From Hoeflea_A sp965228785 (GTDB lineage: Bacteria > Pseudomonadota > Alphaproteobacteria > Rhizobiales > Rhizobiaceae): DNA of 64,000 nt. The stretch lies in assembly GCA_965228785.1 (NCBI GenBank), contig CBDDIF010000001.1:1922001-1986000 (forward strand), written 5' to 3'. Shown here in pieces: positions 54,224 through 61,958 of this stretch (its first letter is position 1; each line of letters opens with the position of its first letter). The position numbers and the translations under genes were made by a program. The notes beneath the pieces were generated by a model. The model saw nothing but the letters and a program-made list of their open reading frames with translations, searched no databases and was not told where the DNA came from.

Positions 54224-55126
54224 ATGAGAATTGATTGGACGAACCTGCCGTCCCTTACGGCTCTCAAGGCATTCGACTGCGTTGCTCAGTCAAAGAGTTT
54301 TTCTCAGGCGGCCCGATCGCTCAATGTAACCCACGCGGCTGTGGCGCAGCAGGTTCGCGTTCTGGAAAACCACATCGGACTGCAACTGGTTGAAAGATCA
54401 CCGCGTGGCGTCAGCCTGACACCGGAAGGGACAGAACTTGCCCAGGCGCTGATGGTGGGCTTTGCAGCCATTGCGGAAGGTGTAGAGACGCTCAAGGAAA
54501 TAGACAGCCACCGGCCAGTTCGGGTGACCACCACTGCCTTCTTCGCTGAGGCGGTCATTTTTCCTGAAATAGCTTCCTTTTGGGGCGAGCACCCTGGGAC
54601 TGAAGTATCCTTCACGCCATCAGACACTTCGATCGATCTCATTGCTGAGGGGTTCGACCTGGCGGTCAGGGCAGGGAGCGGGAATTGGCCTGGATTGAAA
54701 TCCCGGCTACTGATCGAGCAATCCACCCGTGCCTACGCCGCGCCCTCGCTGGTCGACGATCCCGAGACGATTTGGAGTGAAGTGCCCTGGCTCATTCCAA
54801 ACGACACGCAGTGGGAGAGAGAGGCGCTTTTGCAGTCTGGCATTGACGTCAGCTCCATACAAACCATGGATCTTGGCAACCCCTCGCTTGAAATCAGAGC
54901 CGGGGAGGAAGGGGTCGGTTTGGTTCTTGAAGCGGAGATCGATGTCAAACCGCAGTTGGCCAACGGAACGCTGAAAGTTGCGCCAATTCCCATCAATCAC
55001 GTCAGCAGGTACTACATTGTGACGCCGCCTTGGAGAGCACGGCCGTCCGTCGCGGCTTTTCTCACCTGGCTCGAGAAACTCGGGCGGCAACTGATGGCAG
55101 TGCGCCCGATGAACCAGGATCGATAG
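54224..55126 (+). CDS. LysR-family regulator, GcvA-like
   Basis: A 300-residue regulator. The N-terminal winged HTH reads LPSLTALKAFDCVAQSKSFSQAARSLNVTHAAVAQQVRVLENHIGLQLVER; the C-terminal periplasmic-binding-like effector domain follows (VRVTTTAFFAEAVIFPEIASFWGEHPGTEVSFTP, FDLAVRAGSG). The N-terminal LTALKAFDCVA pattern is close to GcvA-type LysR proteins. Its last residues lie in DNA that resembles the decayed VOC copy starting here, so its C-terminus may have been altered. Confidence 0.87.
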   Translation: MRIDWTNLPSLTALKAFDCVAQSKSFSQAARSLNVTHAAVAQQVRVLENHIGLQLVERSPRGVSLTPEGTELAQALMVGFAAIAEGVETLKEIDSHRPVRVTTTAFFAEAVIFPEIASFWGEHPGTEVSFTPSDTSIDLIAEGFDLAVRAGSGNWPGLKSRLLIEQSTRAYAAPSLVDDPETIWSEVPWLIPNDTQWEREALLQSGIDVSSIQTMDLGNPSLEIRAGEEGVGLVLEAEIDVKPQLANGTLKVAPIPINHVSRYYIVTPPWRARPSVAAFLTWLEKLGRQLMAVRPMNQDR

Positions 55127-55330
55127 CAGCGAGCAAGTGAATGCCAGGCTCTTCGATGATTTCGGGCGCATCCAGTCCAAACCGCTTCAGGCGATCTCGC
55201 AATTCCTCCAGGTCTCCGGAATTGCAAATAAGGCACCGTCCCGGAACGGGCGCTAGAAGCGGGCGCGTAACAATCACGAACGATCCGGCCTCCACGCTGA
55301 AGGTGACAAAGTCATCAAGCATGGATCGGG
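55115..55330 (-). pseudogene. decayed partial copy of the VOC gene at 56831-57223
   Basis: The minus-strand translation contains LDDFVTFSVEAGSFVIVTRP and DLEELRDRLKRFGLDAPEIIEEPGIHLL, nearly the same as LDDFIAFSVAGGWFAIVTRE and NLEELRARLIRFGQDAPEIIEEPGIHLL of the intact VOC gene. DNA identity is high over about 200 bp. The N-terminal half of the domain is missing, four codons are deleted in the middle and the C-terminal strand is lost. The remnant starts inside the LysR 3' end and stops just before the cyclase stop. Confidence 0.8.
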
Positions 55331-55336
55331 AGCGAT

Positions 55337-56752
55337 CTACGGAAGACGCCAAACATCAATCGGTTCAACTCGTCCCTTGATTTTCAGCGGACCGGCATGT
55401 TCGAACGGGTTCTGAACACCTGCATCCGCAATAACCTCAGCGCTGACCAGAGCACGCACGTCCAACTGTCGCGTGGCTGCTTCCAAACGTGCCGCAACGT
55501 TTACGGTGTCGCCTACGGTGGCAAATTCCAATCGGCGTGATGATCCGACTTCGCCGAGGACCACTTTACCACGGTGGGCACCCACTGAGATCGAAAGCCC
55601 TTCGGGCAGCGACAGGTCGGCCATGTCCTTTATGCATTCGAGCGCACGTAAGGAATCATCTTTGTGTACATTCGGGGTTCCGAAGCTTGCCATGACTCCG
55701 TCTCCGAGGAACTTGTCCAGTGTTCCATTGTTTCGAAAGATAATGTCTTCCATCTTTTCGTGGAAATTGCGAAGCAGCTGGATGGTGGCATCCGCGTCCG
55801 CCACCTCGGCAAAGCGGGTGAATCCAACTATGTCTGCGAATACAATAACGACGGTTTGAGAGCGGGTCTCTCCAAACGGCTTGTCTCGATCGGCCAATAA
55901 TTCCACCATGGAAGGTGCAAAATGCCGGGACAGGTTTGATCGTTCGCGCGCCAATCTGGCCTGTTCAAGAACCAGCCTGTTGCGGCGCCAGGCGTTCATT
56001 GCCAGCACTGCGGCAACCAGGATCAGAACAATGGCGTCGGCGACTCTCGCGGACCAGAAGATCCTGTTGGGGTCGAGCACTCGGGCAAGAGCCTCACTCT
56101 GGAGCGCAGATTGTAGTTGCAGTGTGATTTCCGGCTTCTTGATTCCGAACTCCGAGACAGCCGCTGCAGCCAACAACCAAACGAAACCCGTCCAGGCTCC
56201 AAAAGCGAGAATCACTCTCCAGGAGTGACCGACCGTCGCCGCAGCCAAGAACACGAAGAGATATCTCCAACCGCTGAACTTGTAGATGGTCGATGTGGGC
56301 CATTCCGGATTGACCCACGGATTGGGTCCCAGCATCATGTATGTCAGGAGCACCGCATCCAGCATCAGCGCAAGGGTGGCAACCCGTTCGTAGCCGATTC
56401 GACCAAAATGCAACTGTGCCCAACCGACAAGTGCAAAGGCAGCGACAAAAATAAGATAGTAACCCGATTCCGGAAACGGAATTCGGGTGACGATCAGGAG
56501 CGCCAAAATTGCCAGAATCAGGAAACGGGCCTGTATCGTCTGGCGTAGCCCCTCGCGCTTGCTGTTCTCAAGAGCCTCCAAGACAAACCGGTTGTCTTCG
56601 CCGGACTCAGGTCCCCTGCGATCTGAACGAAAGAACCCCACTATTCCCCCGATGCCGTTCTCCTTATCGACTGGACTGCCTGGGTCACAGTATAAGCAGG
56701 CAGCCCACAATTGCAGCAAGTCCAGCCGATTGATGCCATGCATCATTCTCAT
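55337..56752 (-). CDS. membrane adenylate/guanylate cyclase
   Basis: A 471-residue protein. Six hydrophobic segments lie in about 70-265 (ARFLILAILALLIV, GYYLIFVAAFALVGW, and others, with AIVLILVAAVLAMNAW the last), then a helical linker NLSRHFAPSMVELL and a C-terminal class III cyclase with the metal-binding aspartates in VFADIVGFTRFAE and FLGDGVMASFG and the conserved GDTVNVAARLEAA. It makes cAMP or cGMP. It lies between the decayed and the intact VOC copies. N-terminus uncertain: several ATG codons at 56752 and 56746 are possible. Confidence 0.87.
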   Translation of the reverse strand: MRMMHGINRLDLLQLWAACLYCDPGSPVDKENGIGGIVGFFRSDRRGPESGEDNRFVLEALENSKREGLRQTIQARFLILAILALLIVTRIPFPESGYYLIFVAAFALVGWAQLHFGRIGYERVATLALMLDAVLLTYMMLGPNPWVNPEWPTSTIYKFSGWRYLFVFLAAATVGHSWRVILAFGAWTGFVWLLAAAAVSEFGIKKPEITLQLQSALQSEALARVLDPNRIFWSARVADAIVLILVAAVLAMNAWRRNRLVLEQARLARERSNLSRHFAPSMVELLADRDKPFGETRSQTVVIVFADIVGFTRFAEVADADATIQLLRNFHEKMEDIIFRNNGTLDKFLGDGVMASFGTPNVHKDDSLRALECIKDMADLSLPEGLSISVGAHRGKVVLGEVGSSRRLEFATVGDTVNVAARLEAATRQLDVRALVSAEVIADAGVQNPFEHAGPLKIKGRVEPIDVWRLP

Positions 56753-56830
56753 TCGGCGCGGTGCTTCGGTTCATCGGGGTTCGGTCATCGCGCAGCTATA
56801 GTCCAGTCGCAGCTCTTATTCGGATCGGGA

Positions 56831-57223
56831 TCATTGGCCGACCAGATGAAAAAACTCGATCAATTGGCCGTTTGGATCGGTGACCTTGAGCAGATGGATG
56901 CCAGGCTCTTCGATGATTTCGGGCGCATCCTGTCCAAACCGAATCAGCCGAGCTCGCAATTCTTCCAGATTTCCGGATTGCAGATAGGGCACCGCTCCGG
57001 AGCCGGCGATCGAATCAGGCGCATAGCGTTCGCGTGTGACAATCGCGAACCATCCGCCGGCAACACTGAAGGCGATGAAGTCATCAAGCTCGATGGCCGG
57101 CTCGCTCGCGAAGAGATTGCGATAAAAATCTTTCGAAGCGGACATGTTGTCGGTGGGAACATATAATCCCATTGCCAGGATTGCCGAGGTCGATCCGCCG
57201 TCAATTCTGCCTTCGATTTTCAT
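56831..57223 (-). CDS. VOC-fold protein
   Basis: About 130 residues with one VOC domain: AILAMGLYVPTDNMSASKDFYRNLF (N-terminal beta-alpha-beta), LDDFIAFSVAGGWFAIVTRE, and NLEELRARLIRFGQDAPEIIEEPGIHLLKVTDPNGQLIEFFHL. It is the intact parent of the pseudogene at 55.1-55.3 kb. ATG 57223 is preferred to the ATG at 57271. It is divergent from the WYL regulator gene (108 bp between starts), which probably controls it. Confidence 0.83.
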   Translation of the reverse strand: MKIEGRIDGGSTSAILAMGLYVPTDNMSASKDFYRNLFASEPAIELDDFIAFSVAGGWFAIVTRERYAPDSIAGSGAVPYLQSGNLEELRARLIRFGQDAPEIIEEPGIHLLKVTDPNGQLIEFFHLVGQ

Positions 57224-57271
57224 CAGGGTTCTTCTCGCTTTGCCGTCACTCACCCTTTGTACGATGCCCAT

Positions 57272-57302
57272 GGTGACACCGTGTTGTCACCATGGTGTCA
57301 CC
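57272..57302. promoter_or_regulatory. three GGTGNCACC-type half sites, probable operator
   Basis: GGTGACACC at 57272-57280, TTGTCACC at 57284-57291 and GGTGTCACC at 57294-57302 lie between the divergent VOC and WYL-regulator genes. The first two form an inverted repeat with 7-bp arms. This is a plausible binding site for the WYL protein. Confidence 0.55.
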
Positions 57303-57331
57303 AGCCTTAAGTTGATCCAGAGGAGTTCGAC

Positions 57332-58045
57332 ATGAGGCGCGCCGACAGGCTGTTTGAAATCATCGAAATCCTTCGGCGTGCCCGTGGCCCGATTTCGGGT
57401 CAGTCCATCGGCAACGAACTGGGTGTCACCAGAAGGACCGTCTACCGAGACATTGCAGCGTTGACGGCACAGGGCGTCCCGATCCATGGGGAAGCAGGGG
57501 TCGGCTATATTCTCGAGCCCGGTTTCCATATGCCGCCGCTGATGTTGACCTCGGACGAGATCGAAGCTTCGATCCTGGGTGCCCAATGGGTGCAAACACG
57601 TGGTGAACCGGAACTTGCCCTTGCTGCTGAAAAGTTGCTGACGAAGATCAGAACTGTCGCGCCAACTCGGTTCGATACATCATTCGTGGAGCCCGCGGTT
57701 AGCGTCGCACCCGTCGACCAACCCGCCGAAGCCATGGGCGCGGCGGAATTTCGCCAAGCCATTCGGCGGCAGGTGAAGGTCGCGATTTCCTACCGGGACT
57801 CTCATGAGACCGTAACCGAGCGTGTGATCTGGCCCATCCTCATTGGTTATCGCGATGAGGGGAGAATCGTGGCCGCCTGGTGCGAACTCCGAGAGGGGTT
57901 CCGCTATTTTCGAACGGATCGAATCCTGGCTGGTGAAATCAAGAACGATAAGGTTCCCCGCCGTATAGATCTCCTGAAGGCCGAGTGGCGTGTCGCCATG
58001 GAGGAGCAGCGGCAGCGGTATGAAGACGAGGGCAAGCTGGCGTAG
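57332..58045 (+). CDS. WYL-domain transcriptional regulator (YafY-like)
   Basis: A 237-residue regulator. The N-terminal HTH_11 domain is RADRLFEIIEILRRARGPISGQSIGNELGVTRRTVYRDIAALTAQGVPIHGEAGVGYILE; the C-terminal WYL domain (VAISYRDSHETVTERVIWPILIGYRDEGRIVAAWCELREGFRYFRTDRI) is a ligand or nucleotide sensor. The WYL motif is partly changed here to I-W-P. It is divergent from the VOC gene and the intervening repeats fit an operator. Confidence 0.87.
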   Translation: MRRADRLFEIIEILRRARGPISGQSIGNELGVTRRTVYRDIAALTAQGVPIHGEAGVGYILEPGFHMPPLMLTSDEIEASILGAQWVQTRGEPELALAAEKLLTKIRTVAPTRFDTSFVEPAVSVAPVDQPAEAMGAAEFRQAIRRQVKVAISYRDSHETVTERVIWPILIGYRDEGRIVAAWCELREGFRYFRTDRILAGEIKNDKVPRRIDLLKAEWRVAMEEQRQRYEDEGKLA

Positions 58046-58158
58046 TGTTCCCAGGATGCTGAAGAACATGTCGTTGAGTCGGGCACCGAGCGTTGCGACA
58101 AACCGCAAAACATTCGACACTAATTACCTATCGCAGCGACTCCGAAGGAGCACTCCGA

Positions 58159-58512
58159 ATGACAGTGCCGAACTACCGAAACATGCTTCCTGAGGAGGGG
58201 GAGGATTCAAGAGAATATTGTCGTCGCCTGGAGGAGAACGGCTATGAGGAAGTGTTTGTTCGCAAGGCTTTGGTCGCTCATTATCGACATGAGATTGAGG
58301 GACTTGGTGCATTCTTCGAAGAGTTCGAGTTGGCAAGAATACGGCACATAACACTTCTAATGGATATTCATCCGAACCGGAGTGCCTACTCCCTGACCAA
58401 AAAGGTCGCCAAAAATCTGGATCTTTCTGAAGCACGAGCCAGATACTGGGTAGGGCGGTTTCAGGAGGTGGGTGAAGTTGATTATGTCGGGAGGGAGATC
58501 CAGCCAGAATAG
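58159..58512 (+). CDS. uncharacterised 117-residue protein
   Basis: ATG 58159 follows an AAGGAG box 9 bp upstream. The acidic N-terminal part (YRNMLPEEGEDSREYCRRLEENGYEE) is followed by a helical C-terminus (SLTKKVAKNLDLSEARARYWVGRFQEVGEV) that could be an HTH. I recognise no family. Codon use is like that of its neighbours, so it is probably real. It lies 114 bp after the WYL regulator gene. Confidence 0.6.
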   Translation: MTVPNYRNMLPEEGEDSREYCRRLEENGYEEVFVRKALVAHYRHEIEGLGAFFEEFELARIRHITLLMDIHPNRSAYSLTKKVAKNLDLSEARARYWVGRFQEVGEVDYVGREIQPE

Positions 58513-58714
58513 CAAATGGCAAGCGTTCCCGAACGTTATAAAAGCTCGGACATCATCAACAACGAATATCCGCTGGCGTTGTCATCTCGGAGTGCTTCAA
58601 CTGACTGCTTTAGGTAGTGCTGGACTGAAGCACCTGGCTCACGAACACCTGCTTGACTCGGCCTGTCCGCCGTGTGCCAATCTGCGTGTATCGCGCCCAA
58701 TCAAAGGTAGGCCC

Positions 58715-59152
58715 ATGATCCGCAATTCAGTCCTGTCGGCCATTTACGCTTCAATTCTCACCGCATTGTCGGCAACGGCCACCGCCGCGCAGGACAACCC
58801 GATTGTTGCCCGGATGGCCCAGTTTGTGGCGGCTTACAATGCGCAGGATGCTGCGGCTATCGCTCAGTTTTACAGTCCTGACGCTGTCTTGTTGCCGCCG
58901 CAACAGAACGCCGTCCAGGGGCGGGAAGCCATCGCTGCCCACTATGATCGCGCTTTTAAAGGAGGCGCGGGTGACCTGAAATACAGGACCCTTGACATTC
59001 GAGCCACTGACACGATGGCCGTGGAGGTCGGTGAGTGGGTCATCAAAGCCGGAAGTCAAAGCATTTCCGGGCGCTCAATGCATGTGTGGCAAGTCATTGA
59101 CGGCCAGTTGCTGCGCACGCGCGACATGTATCACTTGCTGAAGGTCAACTGA
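58715..59152 (+). CDS. exported SnoaL/DUF4440-like protein
   Basis: 145 residues. A signal peptide (MIRNSVLSAIYASILTALSATATAA) is followed by an NTF2-fold domain: FVAAYNAQDAAAIAQFYSPDAVLLPPQQNAVQGREAIAAHYDRAFKGG, then beta strands ending HVWQVIDGQLLRTRDMYHL. DUF4440-type proteins act as ketosteroid-isomerase-like enzymes or ligand-binding proteins; the export signal suggests a periplasmic role. ATG 58715 is chosen because the signal peptide starts there. It converges with the P450 gene (8 bp). Confidence 0.78.
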   Translation: MIRNSVLSAIYASILTALSATATAAQDNPIVARMAQFVAAYNAQDAAAIAQFYSPDAVLLPPQQNAVQGREAIAAHYDRAFKGGAGDLKYRTLDIRATDTMAVEVGEWVIKAGSQSISGRSMHVWQVIDGQLLRTRDMYHLLKVN

Positions 59153-59160
59153 TATCGGAT

Positions 59161-60408
59161 CTAGCCGATCGCGACGCGAAGGTCCTCGATTTCGCGAAAC
59201 CGGATGCGGCCGGTGAGTTTGGCCGGCGCCGCAAGGCGCAGCTTTGGAAAGCGCCTGAACAGCTTGCCGAACGCGAGGGTGCCTTCCATTCGTGCAAGCG
59301 AGTTGCCGGCACAAATATGGATGCCAAGGCCGAATGACAGGTGGCGATTGGGCCGCCTGCCGATATCAAATGTTTCAGGATCCGGAAACTGGGCCGGGTC
59401 ATGGTTGCCGCCACCGATCATCAGATGGACCAGGCTGCCCTTCGGGAGCGGCACGCCGGAAAGCTCGGTGTCGACAAGAGCGCGACGGTTGTTGATCTGG
59501 ATCGGCGCCTGATAGCGCAGCACTTCCTCGACAGCGCTTTCATCGAGAGCCGGATCCGAGCGCAACCGTTGCGCCTGGTCCGGGTGGCGAAGCATTTCAT
59601 GGATGCCGTGGGACAGCATGTTGGTTGACGTTTCGTGGCCGGCATTGAGCAGGAAAATGCACTGGTGCAGAAGCTCCAGTTCGGTCAGCCGTTCTCCATC
59701 CTCCTCGGCCTCCGCCAGGGCGGTCAGGATTTCGCCCGGCCTGACCTCGCCTGGATACGCCCTGCGGTGAGCGATCAACTCGCGCAGATAGGCCTTGAAG
59801 TCTTCCACCGCCCGACAGCCCGCCTCGAATTGTTCATCGCTCAGAACCGGTTCCAGTCCGCCGAGGATAAGCAGCGCCCAGTCGTGGATCTGGATCCGGT
59901 CTGAACCTGGCACGCCGAGCATGTCACATACGACCTCGACAGGCAGCTTGAAGGAGAAGGACGATACCAATTCCATCTCGCCGCTATCGGCGAGCTCGTC
60001 GAGATAGCTGTCAACCAGTGCCTCTATGCGTGGTTGCAGCGCCGCCAGTGCCTTGCGGGTGAAGGCAGCCTGGAACAGCTTGCGAATGCGCGTGTGATCC
60101 GGTGGGTCGCGAAAGACGACACTTGTCGTGTGGTGCTCGTAGAGAGGCGAGTCTCCGAATTTGGGTTTGAATTCGACTTTCTTGTCGGAACTCCAGACCG
60201 CCGGATTGCGGTAGATGGCAACCAGATCGTCGTAACGGGTGAGAATGAAGGATCCGTCAGAATTGCGGTGGATTGGGCTCCGTTCGCGCAGAGCGCCGAG
60301 GTAGCGATAAACGTTTTCGACAAAATCCGTGGGAAGATTGAAAAGGTCAAAGCCGGACACATCGATGTCATTGGCCTCACGCGAGTGTTCTGTGCCCAAT
60401 TGCGCCAC
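59161..60408 (-). CDS. cytochrome P450
   Basis: A 415-residue soluble class I P450. The I-helix motif is FLLNAGHETSTNML, the ExxR motif lies in ESAVEEVLRYQAPI, and the heme-thiolate loop is SFGLGIHICAGNSLARME with the cysteine ligand. No ferredoxin or ferredoxin reductase gene is next to it. Substrate unknown. GTG 60408 is the start. Divergent from an IclR regulator with an AT-rich palindrome in the gap. Confidence 0.92.
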   Translation of the reverse strand: MAQLGTEHSREANDIDVSGFDLFNLPTDFVENVYRYLGALRERSPIHRNSDGSFILTRYDDLVAIYRNPAVWSSDKKVEFKPKFGDSPLYEHHTTSVVFRDPPDHTRIRKLFQAAFTRKALAALQPRIEALVDSYLDELADSGEMELVSSFSFKLPVEVVCDMLGVPGSDRIQIHDWALLILGGLEPVLSDEQFEAGCRAVEDFKAYLRELIAHRRAYPGEVRPGEILTALAEAEEDGERLTELELLHQCIFLLNAGHETSTNMLSHGIHEMLRHPDQAQRLRSDPALDESAVEEVLRYQAPIQINNRRALVDTELSGVPLPKGSLVHLMIGGGNHDPAQFPDPETFDIGRRPNRHLSFGLGIHICAGNSLARMEGTLAFGKLFRRFPKLRLAAPAKLTGRIRFREIEDLRVAIG

Positions 60409-60430
60409 GACAATTACTCCAAAATTACGT

Positions 60431-60453
60431 ATTGTATAATTAAATTACATAAT
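60431..60453. promoter_or_regulatory. AT-rich imperfect palindrome between P450 and IclR genes
   Basis: A 23-base element, centred on TAATT-A-AATTA, with 9 of 11 matching pairs. It stands out in an otherwise GC-rich sequence and lies in the 85-bp divergent promoter gap, which fits an IclR operator. Confidence 0.5.
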
Positions 60454-60493
60454 ATATAATTCAGGTGTCTTCGTCAATTTGGACCGTTAGAGT

Positions 60494-61279
60494 ATGTCGA
60501 ACACCGGACCCACCCGGCCGGGATCGGAAGTTCCACCAAAGCGCGGGATCGGTGCGATCGAAACGGGTCTGATGCTCATTGACGTGCTGGCCAGTGCCGC
60601 CGGGCCGATGCAGTTGAAGGAGATCGCTGCCAAGGCAGGAATGCCGCCGGCGAAGGCACATCGCTACTTAGCGAGTTTCATCACAGCTGGAATGGTCAGC
60701 CAGTTGGGGCGGTCCGGACCTTACGATCTTGGCCCGATGGCCCTGCGACTGGGGGCCGTGGCGCTGGGCCGGTTCGACGTCATTGAAACAGCCTGCTCCC
60801 GGTTGCCGCAATTGCGGGACGACGTCCACGCTACCTGTTTCGTAACCGGATGGAGCGACAAAGGCCCGGTTATTTTGCGCTGGGAAGACAGCCAACGACC
60901 GGTCACGGTCATCGTTCAGGTGGGTTCGACCATGCCACTGCTGACGTCAGCCACCGGGCGTGCCTTCCTGGCTTTTCTGCCACGTGAAAGCACCGGGCAA
61001 CTCGTTGCGCGTGAATTGGCTGCCGACGTTGCCGACTATGACGAAGATCACATTCAGGGTCTCATTGATCAGACACGTGCCGTGGGGCTCGGCCGAACGG
61101 ATGGCGAATTCCAGCCCGGAATCTGTGCCCTTGCCGCGCCACTGACTGATCCCTTTGGCCACATGGTTGGCGCGGTTGCGGCATTGGGTCGTTCGGGAGA
61201 GTTTGACGGCGCCACCGATGGCGCCGTCGCAAGGGTGCTTCGGAAATTCGCGAAGATCCTTGGCACTACAGCCTCATGA
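60494..61279 (+). CDS. IclR-family transcriptional regulator
   Basis: A 261-residue regulator. The N-terminal winged HTH is AIETGLMLIDVLASAAGPMQLKEIAAKAGMPPAKAHRYLASFITAGMVSQLGRSGPYDLGPMALRLG; the effector domain contains GSTMPLLTSATGRAFLAFLP and AAPLTDPFGHMVGAVAALGRSGEF, typical of IclR. It is divergent from the P450 gene and likely regulates it. ATG 60494. Confidence 0.92.
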   Translation: MSNTGPTRPGSEVPPKRGIGAIETGLMLIDVLASAAGPMQLKEIAAKAGMPPAKAHRYLASFITAGMVSQLGRSGPYDLGPMALRLGAVALGRFDVIETACSRLPQLRDDVHATCFVTGWSDKGPVILRWEDSQRPVTVIVQVGSTMPLLTSATGRAFLAFLPRESTGQLVARELAADVADYDEDHIQGLIDQTRAVGLGRTDGEFQPGICALAAPLTDPFGHMVGAVAALGRSGEFDGATDGAVARVLRKFAKILGTTAS

Positions 61280-61283
61280 TCCA

Positions 61284-61820
61284 TCACCGATTTTCCAGTC
61301 GGTACTCCTGATAGAGATAGCCGTTGTCATAGGATTTGGATTCAAGACAATGCATGTCGGGTGTTGACTTTAGGCTGGCAAAAAGCGGAACGCCGGTACC
61401 CAGGAGGATGGGCGCACGCTTCAAACGAAGACGGTCGATCAGACCCAGGTCCTGAACAGTTCCGGCAAATTGTCCGCCACCGCACAGATAGATCGGAGTA
61501 TCCGACTCCTGCTTGAGTTCGCGCAACACCGGTTCAGCGGGCGCGCGAACCACAAGGATCTCGGCGTCGTCCGGCACATTGAGTGTTTCGGAAAAAACCA
61601 CCGTCTTCATGTGCGGGTAGGGGTTCTGCCCGGGCTCAAGCCCGAAACCATAGCCGAACTCGTAGGTATGGCGCCCCATGATGGCGGTACCATAGGTAGC
61701 CAGTCGTGCACTGTAGTCGTCGACGACTGGCCCCTCATGGGCAAATTTGGAAATGTCTCCGTCGCGTCCGGAGATGAGGCCGTCGACCGATACGGCGACG
61801 TCATAGATGATCGGTTGCAT
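61284..61820 (-). CDS. dihydrofolate-reductase-like (RibD C-terminal fold) protein
   Basis: About 178 residues of the RibD_C/YyaP type. N-terminal strand MQPIIYDVAVSVDGLISG, GTAIMGRHTYEFGYG and IYLCGGGQFAGTVQDLGLIDRLRLKRAPILLGTGVPLF are the family pattern; NADPH binding is expected from the GGGQFA motif. Function is unknown; these are NADPH-dependent reductase-like proteins. ATG 61820 has GGAG upstream; an in-frame start at 61928 is not supported. It converges with the IclR gene (4 bp between stops). Confidence 0.85.
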   Translation of the reverse strand: MQPIIYDVAVSVDGLISGRDGDISKFAHEGPVVDDYSARLATYGTAIMGRHTYEFGYGFGLEPGQNPYPHMKTVVFSETLNVPDDAEILVVRAPAEPVLRELKQESDTPIYLCGGGQFAGTVQDLGLIDRLRLKRAPILLGTGVPLFASLKSTPDMHCLESKSYDNGYLYQEYRLENR

Positions 61821-61958
61821 ATGCTGCTCCAGGAAATAAGTAACCCTTGGGCCGAAAGCCCATTCATGAAAGTCGGTTACTTGATCACTGGCAGCGCACT
61901 CCTGTTTGGGGGTGCCTTCTAATGGCAATATCGCGGTCGGGCAAGAGGTGAAGCCGAC

